DNA of 64,000 nucleotides from Rhodomicrobium sp. R_RK_3 (lineage in GTDB: Bacteria > Pseudomonadota > Alphaproteobacteria > Rhizobiales > Rhodomicrobiaceae). How positions within the stretch are numbered: the stretch's first letter is position 1; every line of letters starts with the position of its first letter. Location of the stretch: the NCBI RefSeq assembly GCF_002198715.1, contig NZ_MWLK01000001.1, forward strand, positions 124,001-188,000, written 5' to 3'. Below the pieces are notes generated by a model. The model was given only the letters and a program-made list of their open reading frames with translations. It searched no databases and had not been told where the DNA came from. This document shows, in pieces, positions 9,124 through 17,371 of this stretch. Position numbers and translations under genes: made by a program.

Positions 9124-9138
9124 TGAAAAATCATTTCA
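9124..9138. promoter_or_regulatory. Candidate BhcR operator 2
   Basis: TGAAAA-ATC-ATTTCA matches operator 1 at 14 of 15 positions and is centred 74 bp away. It lies in the AT-rich promoter-proximal stretch of bhcA, where BhcR would control bhcABCD. Confidence 0.55.
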
Positions 9139-9220
9139 AAAAAATTGTGAGCGCAGTCCACGCAGGGTAGTCTTTTAAAAAGCTCCTCGACATTCGTGAG
9201 GAGAAGATGGGAGGTACGAA

Positions 9221-10411
9221 ATGTCCACGCAGAACCCGATCTTCATTCCGGGCCCCACCAACATTCCCGAAGAGCTGCGCCGGGCAATCGACTTTCCGAC
9301 GATCGATCATCGCTCGCCCGTCTTTGTCGAAATGCTGAGGCCCGCACTCGATGGCGTCAAACGCATTCTGAAGACGCAGCACGGCGACGCGCTGATCTTC
9401 CCCTCCACTGGGACGGGCGCATGGGAAGCGGCGATCAACAACACGCTGTCACCGGGAGACGTGGTACTTGCGGCACGTCATGGCATGTTCTCGCATCGCT
9501 GGATCGACATGTGCAACCGGCACGGCCTCGAAGTGCAGATGATCGAGGAGGAATGGGGGCGCGGCGCGCCGGCCGACCAGTTCGAGAAGGCGCTGAAGGC
9601 GGACAGGTCGCACCAGATCCGCGCCGTACTCGTCACGCATAATGAGACTGCGACGGGCGTGCGCAGCGATGTCGCCGCCGTCCGCCGCGCAATCGATGCT
9701 GCCAATCACCCGGCCATGCTCTTCGTCGACGGGGTCAGCTCGATCGCCTCGATGGATTTCCGCATGGACGAATGGGGCGTCGACATCGCCATCACCGGCT
9801 CGCAGAAAGGCTTCATGCTGCCGGCCGGCCTCGCCATCCTCGGCATCAGCCCGAAGGCGAAACAGGCGATGACCGCCGCAAAATGCTCTCGCTGTTTCTT
9901 CGATTTTCGCGATATGCTGAGGGCGAATGAGAATGGCGGCTTCCCGTACACGCCGCCGGTGAACCTGATCCGAGGTCTCGACCTGTCGATCCGCTTGCTG
10001 GAAGCGGAAGGTCTCGACAATGTCTTCGCGCGGCACTTCCGCATCGCCGAGGGCATTCGCGAGGCCGTGGCCGCCTGGGGGCTTTCGCTCTGCGCGAAGG
10101 AGCCCCGGCTCTATTCCGATACCGTCAGCGCGGTTGCGACGCCCGCCGGTTTCGATGCGACCAGGATCGTCACCCATGCCGCGACCAAATATGGCGTCGC
10201 TTTCGGCGTCGGGCTCGGCGACGTCGCCGGCAAGGTGTTCCGCATCGGCCATCTCGGCTCATTGACCGATGTGATGGCGCTGGCCGGCATCGCGACGGCC
10301 GAAATGGTGATGGTGGATCTCGGCCTCCCGGTCCGCCTCGGCTCGGGCGTCGCGGCGGCGCAGGAGCATTACCGCACCAGCACCGGGAACGTACAGATGA
10401 AGGCGGCGTAA
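9221..10411 (+). CDS. bhcA: L-aspartate:glyoxylate aminotransferase (BhcA)
   Basis: This 396-residue class V PLP aminotransferase starts at ATG 9221 with GGGAGG upstream. It has the N-terminal FIPGPTNIPEELR, PSTGTGAWEAA binding the cofactor phosphate, the cofactor Asp in FVDGVSS (Asp170), and the Schiff-base Lys196 in TGSQKGFMLP. The fold is that of serine/alanine-glyoxylate aminotransferases. Its place as first gene of a four-gene cluster beside an IclR regulator identifies it as BhcA, which transfers the amino group of aspartate to glyoxylate and gives glycine and oxaloacetate. The next start codon is only 3 bases after its stop, so the cluster is one operon. Confidence 0.9.
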   Translation: MSTQNPIFIPGPTNIPEELRRAIDFPTIDHRSPVFVEMLRPALDGVKRILKTQHGDALIFPSTGTGAWEAAINNTLSPGDVVLAARHGMFSHRWIDMCNRHGLEVQMIEEEWGRGAPADQFEKALKADRSHQIRAVLVTHNETATGVRSDVAAVRRAIDAANHPAMLFVDGVSSIASMDFRMDEWGVDIAITGSQKGFMLPAGLAILGISPKAKQAMTAAKCSRCFFDFRDMLRANENGGFPYTPPVNLIRGLDLSIRLLEAEGLDNVFARHFRIAEGIREAVAAWGLSLCAKEPRLYSDTVSAVATPAGFDATRIVTHAATKYGVAFGVGLGDVAGKVFRIGHLGSLTDVMALAGIATAEMVMVDLGLPVRLGSGVAAAQEHYRTSTGNVQMKAA

Positions 10412-10414
10412 GCC

Positions 10415-11395
10415 ATGAACATCCACACCACACCCGACGGCTTGACCATCCCGACTTATGACGACGTCGTCGTCGCCCATGAACGGATCAAGCCGTATAT
10501 CCACCGCACGCCGGTACTGACCAGCGCCTTCATGAACGCGCTGACCGGCGCCGAGCTGTTCTTCAAATGCGAGAATTTCCAGAAGGCCGGAGCCTTCAAG
10601 GCGCGCGGCGCCTCTAACGCGGTCTTCGGACTGAGCGAGGAGAAGGCAAAGCGCGGCGTCGCCACCCATTCGTCGGGCAATCACGGCCTCTCCCTCGCCT
10701 ATGCGGGGGGACGCCGGGGCATTCCCGTCACCGTCGTCATGCCCCGCACGGCGCCTGAGGCCAAGAAGGCCGCCGTGCGCGGCTATGGCGGCACCATCGT
10801 CGAATGCGAGCCGAGCACTTCCTCCCGCGAGGCCGTATTCGCCGAGGTGGTCGCCAAGACCGGCGCCGATTTCGTGCACCCCTATAATGATCCGCGCGTC
10901 ATCGCCGGCCAGGGCACCTGCGCCCGGGAGATGGTCGAGGAGCTGGGGGTGCTCGACGCCGTCATCGCGCCGATCGGCGGCGGCGGCATGGTGTCGGGCA
11001 CCTGCCTGACCCTGTCGTCGATCGCTCCCTCGGTCGAGATCTACGCCGCCGAGCCCGAACAGGCCGACGACGCCTATCGGAGCTTCAAGGCCGGCCACAT
11101 CATCGCCGACGACGCCCCCAACACCGTCGCCGACGGGCTGAAAGTGCCGCTGAAGGACCTCACCTGGCATTTCGTCTCCGGCAAGGTGACGGACATCCTC
11201 ACCGCGTCGGAGGAGGAGATCGTCAGCGCCATGCGCCTGATCTGGGAGCGCATGAAGATCGTGATGGAGCCGTCCTCGGCGGTGCCGCTCGCCACCATCC
11301 TGAAGAACCGCGACCGTTTCGCCGGCAAGCGCGTCGGCGTCGTCATCACCGGCGGCAATGTCGATCTGGGCAAACTGCCCTGGCTCAAGCACTGA
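10415..11395 (+). CDS. bhcB: beta-Hydroxyaspartate dehydratase (BhcB)
   Basis: This 326-residue fold-type II PLP enzyme resembles threonine dehydratase and serine racemase. Lys62 in FQKAGAFKARGA is the Schiff-base lysine; THSSGNHGLSLAYA follows, and the Gly-rich phosphate loop is IGGGGMVSG. In the beta-hydroxyaspartate cycle this enzyme dehydrates (2R,3S)-beta-hydroxyaspartate to iminosuccinate. The gene lies between bhcA and bhcC, and its AGATGAAGGCGG context supplies a ribosome-binding site inside the end of bhcA. It could be mis-annotated as threonine dehydratase from sequence alone; the operon context decides the call. Confidence 0.9.
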   Translation: MNIHTTPDGLTIPTYDDVVVAHERIKPYIHRTPVLTSAFMNALTGAELFFKCENFQKAGAFKARGASNAVFGLSEEKAKRGVATHSSGNHGLSLAYAGGRRGIPVTVVMPRTAPEAKKAAVRGYGGTIVECEPSTSSREAVFAEVVAKTGADFVHPYNDPRVIAGQGTCAREMVEELGVLDAVIAPIGGGGMVSGTCLTLSSIAPSVEIYAAEPEQADDAYRSFKAGHIIADDAPNTVADGLKVPLKDLTWHFVSGKVTDILTASEEEIVSAMRLIWERMKIVMEPSSAVPLATILKNRDRFAGKRVGVVITGGNVDLGKLPWLKH

Positions 11396-11411
11396 CCTTG
11401 GAGACGAGACC

Positions 11412-12569
11412 ATGAATGTGTTCACAAAACTGGCCGATCTCGAAGTTGGCTATGACGTGCCCGCCGCCGTCGGCATGAACGAGGCCGACATCCAGACGCC
11501 CTGCCTGGTCGTCGATCTCGACGCGCTGGAATACAACATCAAGGCGATGCGCGATTTCTGCGCGCAGATGGGCGTGCGCCACCGCGTCCACGGCAAGATG
11601 CACAAATCCGTCGACATCGCGAAACTTCAGCACAGCCTGGGCGACGCCGTGGGCGTCTGCTGCCAGAAGGTCAGCGAGGCTGAAGTCTTCGCGCGCGGCG
11701 GCATCAAGGACGTGCTGGTCTCCAACCAGGTGCGCGACCCCGCCAAGATCGACCGCCTCGCCCGGCTGCCCAAGCTCGGCGCGCGCACCATCTGCTGCGT
11801 CGACGACATCGCCAATGTCGCCGATCTCTCCGCCGCCGCCCAGAGGCACGGCACCACCATCGAATGCCTCGTCGAAATCGACTGCGGGGCGGGGCGCTGC
11901 GGCGTGCAGGCCGGCCAGCCGGTCGTCGACCTTGCCAAGGCCATCGACGCGGCGCCGGGGCTGAAATTCTCCGGCCTCCAGGCCTATCAGGGCGCCATGC
12001 AGCACATGCAGAATTACGAGGACCGCAAGGCCAAGATCGACATCGCCGTAGAGATGGTGAAGCGCTCCGTCGATATGCTGCGCGAGGCGGGCCTCGAATG
12101 CGACATCGTCGGCGGCGGCGGCACCGGCTCCTATTATTTCGAGGGCAACTCGCAGGTCTATAACGAGCTGCAATGCGGCTCCTACGCCTTCATGGATGCC
12201 GATTACGGCCGCATCCACGACGCCAAGGGCGAGCGCATTTCCGAGTTCAAGAATGCGCTGTTCATCCTGACATCGGTGATGAGCCACGCCAAACCCGACA
12301 AGGCCATCTGCGACGCGGGCCTCAAGGCGCAATCGGTCGACAGCGGCCTGCCCTACGTCTTCGGGCGCAGCGACGTCGAATACATCAAATGCTCCGACGA
12401 GCACGGCGTCATCTCCGATCCGAACGGCGCGCTGAAGATCAACGAAAAGCTGAAGCTGGTGCCCGGGCACTGCGACCCGACCTGCAACGTGCATGACTGG
12501 TATGTCGGCATCCGCGGCGGCAAGGTCGAAACGGTCTGGCCGGTTTCCGCCCGCGGCAAAGCCTATTGA
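11412..12569 (+). CDS. bhcC: beta-Hydroxyaspartate aldolase (BhcC)
   Basis: The 385-residue protein starts at ATG 11412 (MNVFTKLADLEVGYD), 16 bases after bhcB; a frame extending upstream would overlap bhcB. It belongs to the D-threonine-aldolase-like, alanine-racemase-fold group: TPCLVVDLDALEYNI, then the PLP Lys62 in VHGKMHKS, with the metal-binding and phosphate-binding C-terminal part PGHCDPTCNVHDWYVGIRG. BhcC condenses glycine with glyoxylate to beta-hydroxyaspartate. The HCDPTCN segment matches the metal site of D-threonine aldolases (Mg2+ or Mn2+). Confidence 0.9.
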   Translation: MNVFTKLADLEVGYDVPAAVGMNEADIQTPCLVVDLDALEYNIKAMRDFCAQMGVRHRVHGKMHKSVDIAKLQHSLGDAVGVCCQKVSEAEVFARGGIKDVLVSNQVRDPAKIDRLARLPKLGARTICCVDDIANVADLSAAAQRHGTTIECLVEIDCGAGRCGVQAGQPVVDLAKAIDAAPGLKFSGLQAYQGAMQHMQNYEDRKAKIDIAVEMVKRSVDMLREAGLECDIVGGGGTGSYYFEGNSQVYNELQCGSYAFMDADYGRIHDAKGERISEFKNALFILTSVMSHAKPDKAICDAGLKAQSVDSGLPYVFGRSDVEYIKCSDEHGVISDPNGALKINEKLKLVPGHCDPTCNVHDWYVGIRGGKVETVWPVSARGKAY

Positions 12570-12578
12570 GGGGTACCC

Positions 12579-13544
12579 ATGATCGTTGTCGGGGAGGAGA
12601 CCTGCCGTCAGATCATCGGCAGACCGGAAGCGTTTAAGGCGGTTGAAGCCGTCTTTGCCGCCATGGCGAGCGGGAAGGCATATAATTTCCCGGTCATCCG
12701 CGAGGCCATCGGCCATGCGGACGCGCTTTACGGCTTCAAGTCGGGTTTCGACCGCGCCGGTCTCGTCCTCGGGCTCAAGGCCGGCGGCTACTGGCCGGGC
12801 AATGAGAAAAAGGGTCTGACCAACCATCAGTCGACGGTGTTCCTCTTCGACGCCGACACCGGCAAGGTGAAGGCGATGGTCGGAGGCAACTATCTGACGG
12901 CGATCCGGACGGCGGCGGCCTCCGCCATCTCGATCAAATATCTCGCCCGCAAGGACGCCAAGGTGCTCGGCATGATCGGGGCCGGGTTCCAGTCGGCCTT
13001 CCAGGTCCGCGCGGCGCTGGAGCAGCGCAATTTCGAAAAGATCATCGGCTGGAATTTGCATCCGGAGATGCTGCCCCGCCTCGAACAAACCGCGCACGAG
13101 GCGGGCGTGCCCTTCGAGGCCGTCGATCTCGACCGCATCGGCGCTGAGGCGGATGTCATTATCACCATCACCTCCAGCTTCGCCCCCATCCTGACGCGCG
13201 CCCAGGTGAAGCCGGGCACGCATCTGGCCTGCATGGGCACCGACACCAAGGGCAAGCAGGAGGTTGAATCCGAGCTGGTCGCGGCGGCGACCCTGTTCGC
13301 CGACGAGGTGGCGCAATCGATCACCATCGGCGAATGCCAGCACGCCATGAGCCAGGGCCTCATCAATCAGAAATCCGTCACGCCGATCGGCGACGTCATC
13401 AATAGCGAGCATCCCGGCCGGTCGACGGAGAGCGAAATCACTTTGTTCGACGGCACCGGCGTCGGGCTGCAAGATCTGGCCGTAGCATCCGCTGTCGTCG
13501 ATCTGGCCATCGCCAAGAATGTCGCAATCAATATCGAATTTTGA
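12579..13544 (+). CDS. bhcD: Iminosuccinate reductase (BhcD)
   Basis: The 321-residue protein belongs to the ornithine cyclodeaminase/mu-crystallin family: LGLKAGGYWPGNEKKGL, then STVFLFDADTGKVKAMV, then TAIRTAAASAISIKYLA and the Rossmann loop GMIGAGFQSAFQ. BhcD reduces iminosuccinate to L-aspartate with NADH, which regenerates the amino donor for BhcA and closes the cycle. It is the last gene of bhcABCD, 9 bases after bhcC. Family members with other substrates (ornithine, ketimines) are similar in sequence, so the assignment rests on position as well as fold. Confidence 0.9.
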   Translation: MIVVGEETCRQIIGRPEAFKAVEAVFAAMASGKAYNFPVIREAIGHADALYGFKSGFDRAGLVLGLKAGGYWPGNEKKGLTNHQSTVFLFDADTGKVKAMVGGNYLTAIRTAAASAISIKYLARKDAKVLGMIGAGFQSAFQVRAALEQRNFEKIIGWNLHPEMLPRLEQTAHEAGVPFEAVDLDRIGAEADVIITITSSFAPILTRAQVKPGTHLACMGTDTKGKQEVESELVAAATLFADEVAQSITIGECQHAMSQGLINQKSVTPIGDVINSEHPGRSTESEITLFDGTGVGLQDLAVASAVVDLAIAKNVAINIEF

Positions 13545-13729
13545 CGTTTAAGGCGCGCGGCAGCCGCGCTAGGCTTGCCGTCTACGATTGAATGCTGCGC
13601 CAGTGGATAGGCGCAGCCACGCTCTGACTTTATTGGTTTCACTTCATGCCGTCTGCCGCAGGGCGGCCGGTGTCTGTCGGTTGCGCGTTGAACGGCGGTT
13701 TTGCGCTGTCAGAAAACTGGAGTTAGGAC

Positions 13730-14782
13730 ATGCGATATAAAGTGCTCATCCTTGGCGCCTCCTATGGATCGCTTTTCGGCACCAAGCTCCTGATGGCCGA
13801 CCATGACGTAACTTTGGTCTGCCGCTCCGCCACCGCGCAGCTCATCAATGAACGCGGCACCGAAATCCGCCTCAAGCTGAAGGGCGAGGCCGGGCACCGC
13901 TCGATCTACTCCACGGACCTGCCGGGGCATCTGAACGCCGTGACGCCCGAGCGCGCCGACCCCGCCGCCTACGACCTCGTGCTGCTCGCCATGCAGGAGC
14001 CGCAATATAGCGTCCACGCAATCCGCACTCTGCTCATCCGCATCGCCGAGGAACGGCTGCCCTGCCTCTCGATCATGAACATGCCGCCCCTGCCCTATCT
14101 GAAGCGCATCCCAGGGCTCGACACCTCGAAGCTCGAGCCGGCCTTCGCCAATCCCCGCGTCTGGGAGCGTTTCGACCCGGAGCTGGTCTCGCTCTGCTCG
14201 CCCGACCCGCAAGCCTTCCGCCCGCCTGAGGAGGAAGCCAATGTGCTGCATGTCGGCCTGCCGACCAATTTTAAGGCGGCCCCCTTCGGCAAGCCTGAGC
14301 ACAACGCTATGCTGGCGGCGCTCGAAGCCGACATCGCGGCAGTGCTGCTCGACGGCAAGGACGTGCCGGTGAAGCTGCGGGTGCATGACTCGCTATTCGT
14401 GCCGCTCGCCAAATGGAGCATGCTGCTGACCGGCAATTATCGCTGCATCACGCGCGGCGACGCGGTGCCGATCCGCGATGCGGTGCATGGCGACATCGAC
14501 AAGTCGCGGGCCATCTATGCCCATGTCGATGCCATCATCCAACGGCTCGGCGCCGATTCCTCAGATCAGGTCGAGTTCGAGAAATATGCCCAGGCCGCCG
14601 AGAGCTTGCTGCGGCCGTCCTCTGTCGCGCGGGCGGTGATGGCGGGGCAGCCCTTCATCGAGCGCGTGGACAGGCTGGTGCAATTGATCGGCCGTTCCCT
14701 AGGCATGGAGCACGCCGCCATCGACGAGACCGTGGCGACCGTCGATGCCGCGCTGGCGAAGAACCAGGTCAGCGCGGCGTAA
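13730..14782 (+). CDS. Ketopantoate-reductase-like (ApbA/PanE family) protein
   Basis: The 350-residue product starts at ATG 13730 after GGAGTTAGGAC. The N terminus VLILGASYGSLFGTKLLMADHDVTLVCR is a Rossmann NAD(P)-binding fold with GASYGS in place of the usual GxGxxG. The C-terminal helical half (KLRVHDSLFVPLAKWSMLLTGNYRC) fits the ApbA_C domain. It is longer than canonical PanE (about 300 residues) and lacks its usual N-terminal sequence, so another 2-keto or 3-keto acid substrate is likely. It follows bhcD after 185 bases on the same strand and may be an accessory gene of the glyoxylate pathway; that link is inference. Confidence 0.65.
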   Translation: MRYKVLILGASYGSLFGTKLLMADHDVTLVCRSATAQLINERGTEIRLKLKGEAGHRSIYSTDLPGHLNAVTPERADPAAYDLVLLAMQEPQYSVHAIRTLLIRIAEERLPCLSIMNMPPLPYLKRIPGLDTSKLEPAFANPRVWERFDPELVSLCSPDPQAFRPPEEEANVLHVGLPTNFKAAPFGKPEHNAMLAALEADIAAVLLDGKDVPVKLRVHDSLFVPLAKWSMLLTGNYRCITRGDAVPIRDAVHGDIDKSRAIYAHVDAIIQRLGADSSDQVEFEKYAQAAESLLRPSSVARAVMAGQPFIERVDRLVQLIGRSLGMEHAAIDETVATVDAALAKNQVSAA

Positions 14783-14816
14783 CGAGCCATTGACACTCCA
14801 CCAACCCGTAAATCCT

Positions 14817-14926
14817 CCGTCGCCCCGGCCGTCAGAGCCGGGGCCCACTCGCCTCTCCTCTAACGAAGTGCTCGCGGATCGGCCATTGGGTCCCGGCTCG
14901 CCGCTTTGCGGCGTCCGGGACGACGG
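14817..14926. repeat. Palindromic REP-like repeat element
   Basis: The element is bounded by CCGTCG (14817-14822) and CGACGG (14921-14926). It contains a hairpin at 14890-14921: arms GTCCCGG and CCGGGAC around an inner CGCCGC-TTT-GCGGCG stem. A second GC-rich inverted repeat (CCCCGGC / GCCGGGG) is near 14823-14840. It lies between convergent genes and could also end transcription. Such elements are common intergenic repeats in rhizobial genomes. Confidence 0.65.
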
Positions 14927-14932
14927 GAGCAC

Positions 14933-16105
14933 CTAAAGTTCCGTCCAGGCGCCGTTGGCCGCTGATGATTTCACCGCCGCCTCGATGAAGCGGACGCCCC
15001 TGATGCCATCGGCGGCCATCGGCACCTGCCTTGCGAGCGGATCGGGCTCGCGGTTCTCCAGCCGCGCGGCGATCAGCTCGGCGATGTCGGCATAGAGCTG
15101 GGCGAAGGCTTCCAGATAGCCCTCGGGATGCCCCGCCGGAATGCGTGAGGCAGCCTGCGCCACCGGCGCGGAACCGGCGCCGTTGCGGCGGATGAGGCGC
15201 GGCGGCTCGCCGAGCGGCGAGAAGGTCAGCACGTTCGGGTTTTCCTGGTGCCATTCCAGGCCGCCCTTGTCCCCATAGAGGCGGATGGAAAGGCCGTTCT
15301 CATTGCCCACCGCCACCTGGCTGCACCAGAGCATCCCGCGCGCGCCATTGCCGAAGCGCAGCATCATGCCGGCATTGTCGTCGAGGCGGCGGCCCTCGAC
15401 GAAGACGTTCAGGTCCGCCGCGAGGCTGGCGACCTCAGCCCCGGCGATGAACTCGGCGAGGTTGAACGCATGGGTGCCGATATCGCCGACCGCGCCGACC
15501 GGGCCGGAGATCGCTGGATCGGTGCGCCAGCGCGCCTGCTTATGCTCGGAGTTTTCGAGCGCCGTGGTCAGCCAATCCTGCGCATATTCGACCTGCACGA
15601 CGCGAAGCCTGCCGATCTCGCCGCCCGCGACCATCGCCCGCGCCTGCCTGACCAGCGGATGGCCGGTGTAGTTGTGGGTGACGGCAAAGATCAGATTGCG
15701 GTCGGCGGCGAGTTGCTGCAGCTCGTCGGCGTCCTGGCGCGTCGTGGTCAGCGGCTTGTCGCAGATGACGTGGATGCCGGCATTGAGGAACGCCTTGGCG
15801 GGCGCGGCGTGCATGTGGTTCGGCGTGACGATGGCGACGGCGTCGATCGGATCGGGACGCTTGCTTTCCGCCTCCGCCATGGCGGCGAAATCGGGATAGA
15901 CGCGGTCCGGCGCCAGCCGCAGGTCCTCGCCCGACAGCCGCGCCCGCTCGGCGTCCGAGGACAGCGCCCCGGCGACGAAATCCCAGCGGTCGTCGAGCCG
16001 CGCCGCCATGCGGTGGACCGCGCCGATGAACGCCCCGCGCCCGCCGCCGACCATGCCGAGCCGCAGGCGGCGGTTCAATTTGCCTTCCTTCGAGCCTTCA
16101 ATCAT
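14933..16105 (-). CDS. Gfo/Idh/MocA-family NAD(P)-dependent oxidoreductase
   Basis: The 390-residue product starts at ATG 16105 (MIEGSKEGKLNRRL), overlapping the upstream isomerase stop as ATGA; a longer in-frame extension lies inside that gene. The Rossmann loop is GMVGGGRGAFIGAVHRMAA and the EKP-like motif reads HVICDKPLTTT, with Asp in place of the usual Glu. The C-terminal domain has the family's AFNLAEFIAG and WCSQVAVGNENGLSIRLYGDKGGL segments. Members oxidise sugars or inositols, or interconvert keto-sugars. Coupling to a TIM-barrel isomerase is typical of inositol-like or rare-sugar pathways; the substrate is not known. Confidence 0.85.
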   Translation of the reverse strand: MIEGSKEGKLNRRLRLGMVGGGRGAFIGAVHRMAARLDDRWDFVAGALSSDAERARLSGEDLRLAPDRVYPDFAAMAEAESKRPDPIDAVAIVTPNHMHAAPAKAFLNAGIHVICDKPLTTTRQDADELQQLAADRNLIFAVTHNYTGHPLVRQARAMVAGGEIGRLRVVQVEYAQDWLTTALENSEHKQARWRTDPAISGPVGAVGDIGTHAFNLAEFIAGAEVASLAADLNVFVEGRRLDDNAGMMLRFGNGARGMLWCSQVAVGNENGLSIRLYGDKGGLEWHQENPNVLTFSPLGEPPRLIRRNGAGSAPVAQAASRIPAGHPEGYLEAFAQLYADIAELIAARLENREPDPLARQVPMAADGIRGVRFIEAAVKSSAANGAWTEL

Positions 16106-17157
16106 GACAACCCCAGCATTTTGCGGTTCATGGCTTCGTCCGTGCCGCTCGAGGCGAAATCGTCGAACGCCTTCTCGGTGACGCGGATGATGTTGGCCGC
16201 GATGAATTCCGCCCCTTCGCGCGCGCCGTCCTCGGGATGCTTCAGGCAGCACTCCCATTCCAGCACGGCCCAGCCGTCGTAGTCGTACTGCGCCAGCTTT
16301 GAGAAGATCGCGCCGAAATCGATCTGGCCGTCGCCGAGCGAGCGGAAGCGGCCGGCCCGGTCGACCCAGTTCGCATAGCCGCCATAGACGCCGGAGCGGC
16401 CGGTCGGATTGAACTCGGCATCCTTGGCGTGGAAGGCCTTGATGCGCTCGTGATAGAGGTCGATGAAGGCGAGGTAATCGAGCTGCTGCAACAGGAAGTG
16501 GCTCGGATCGTAATTGATGCAGGCGCGCTTATGGCCGCCGACCGCGTCGACGAAGCGCTCGAAGCTGAGGCCGTCGTGGATGTCCTCGCCGGGGTGGATT
16601 TCGTAGCAGACATCGACGCCGGCTTCGTCGAAGGCGTCGAGGATCGGACGCCAGCGCCGGCCGAGTTCGGTGAAGGCGGTCTCGACGAGCCCCGCGGGCC
16701 GCTGGGGCCAGGGATACATGAAGGGCCATGCCAGCGCGCCGGGGAAGGTCACATGCGCGTTCAGCCCGAGGCGGCGCGAGGCCTGCGCTCCAAAACGCAT
16801 CTGCTCGACGGCCCATTCGGTGCGGGCGGCCGGATTGCCATGCACGGCGGCCGGCGCGAAGCCGTCGAAGGCGTCGTCATAGGCAGGATGGACGGCGACC
16901 AACTGGCCTTGCAGATGCGTCGAAAGCTCGGTGATGGCGAGGCCGTGGCGGGCGGCGGTGCCTTTCACCTCTTCGCAATAGGCGTCGGACGAGGCGGCCT
17001 TGGCGAGATCGAACAGCCGGGCGTCCCAGGTCGGTATCTGCACGCCCTTATAGCCGAGCCCGGCCGCCCAGGCGCAGATCGCGTCGAGCGAATTGAACGG
17101 GGCCGCGTCGCCCGCGAACTGGGCAAGGAATATGCCCGGGCCTTTCATGGTTTTCAT
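16102..17157 (-). CDS. Sugar phosphate isomerase/epimerase (xylose-isomerase-like TIM barrel)
   Basis: The 351-residue product starts at ATG 17157 (MKTMKGPGIFLAQ), 8 bases after AAGGA; a longer frame upstream runs into repeat DNA. It has the AP-endonuclease-2 TIM-barrel pattern with metal ligands in VCYEIHPGEDI, NYDPSHFL, AFHAKDAEF and AVLEWECC. Enzymes of this type isomerise or epimerise keto-sugars or inosose, or act as 2-keto-myo-inositol dehydratases. The ATGA overlap with the next gene indicates co-translation with the Gfo/Idh/MocA oxidoreductase, so the two probably act in sequence on the sugar brought in by the ABC importer upstream. Confidence 0.85.
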   Translation of the reverse strand: MKTMKGPGIFLAQFAGDAAPFNSLDAICAWAAGLGYKGVQIPTWDARLFDLAKAASSDAYCEEVKGTAARHGLAITELSTHLQGQLVAVHPAYDDAFDGFAPAAVHGNPAARTEWAVEQMRFGAQASRRLGLNAHVTFPGALAWPFMYPWPQRPAGLVETAFTELGRRWRPILDAFDEAGVDVCYEIHPGEDIHDGLSFERFVDAVGGHKRACINYDPSHFLLQQLDYLAFIDLYHERIKAFHAKDAEFNPTGRSGVYGGYANWVDRAGRFRSLGDGQIDFGAIFSKLAQYDYDGWAVLEWECCLKHPEDGAREGAEFIAANIIRVTEKAFDDFASSGTDEAMNRKMLGLS

Positions 17158-17217
17158 CGGTGCGGTCCTTCGGAAATGGAGAAAATTGGCGGTGCCGAGC
17201 CGGCGCTGAGTTAGCCA

Positions 17218-17365
17218 CCCCTCACCCACCCGCATTGGGCGGGAGCCCTCTCCCACAAAGGGGAGAGGGCAGCGGCGCGAGCCGCAATACCGTGCCCCTC
17301 ACCTTGCTCGGCACGCCCTCTCCCCTGGCGGGAGGGGGCGGGCGCGTCAGCGACCGGGTGAGGGG
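17218..17365. repeat. 148-bp palindromic repeat with 10-bp terminal inverted repeats
   Basis: The ends are CCCCTCACCC (17218-17227) and GGGTGAGGGG (17356-17365). Inside is a perfect 10-bp hairpin, GCCCTCTCCC (17245-17254) and GGGAGAGGGC (17261-17270), and a second CCCTCTCCC-type hairpin near 17320. The GGGAGAGGG-rich sequence is typical of dispersed elements in alphaproteobacteria. It begins 6 bases after the binding-protein stop codon (minus strand), where it could protect the upstream mRNA from 3' decay. Confidence 0.7.
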
Positions 17366-17371
17366 GCCTTC

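Noticed and set aside
11385-13472. 695-residue minus-strand open frame
   Set aside because: It is antisense to bhcC and bhcD and has no recognisable motif; it arises from codon bias of the real genes.
13554-13569. GC-rich inverted repeat GCGCGGC/GCCGCGC after bhcD
   Set aside because: The loop is only one base between the arms and there is no T-run, so it is not a convincing terminator.
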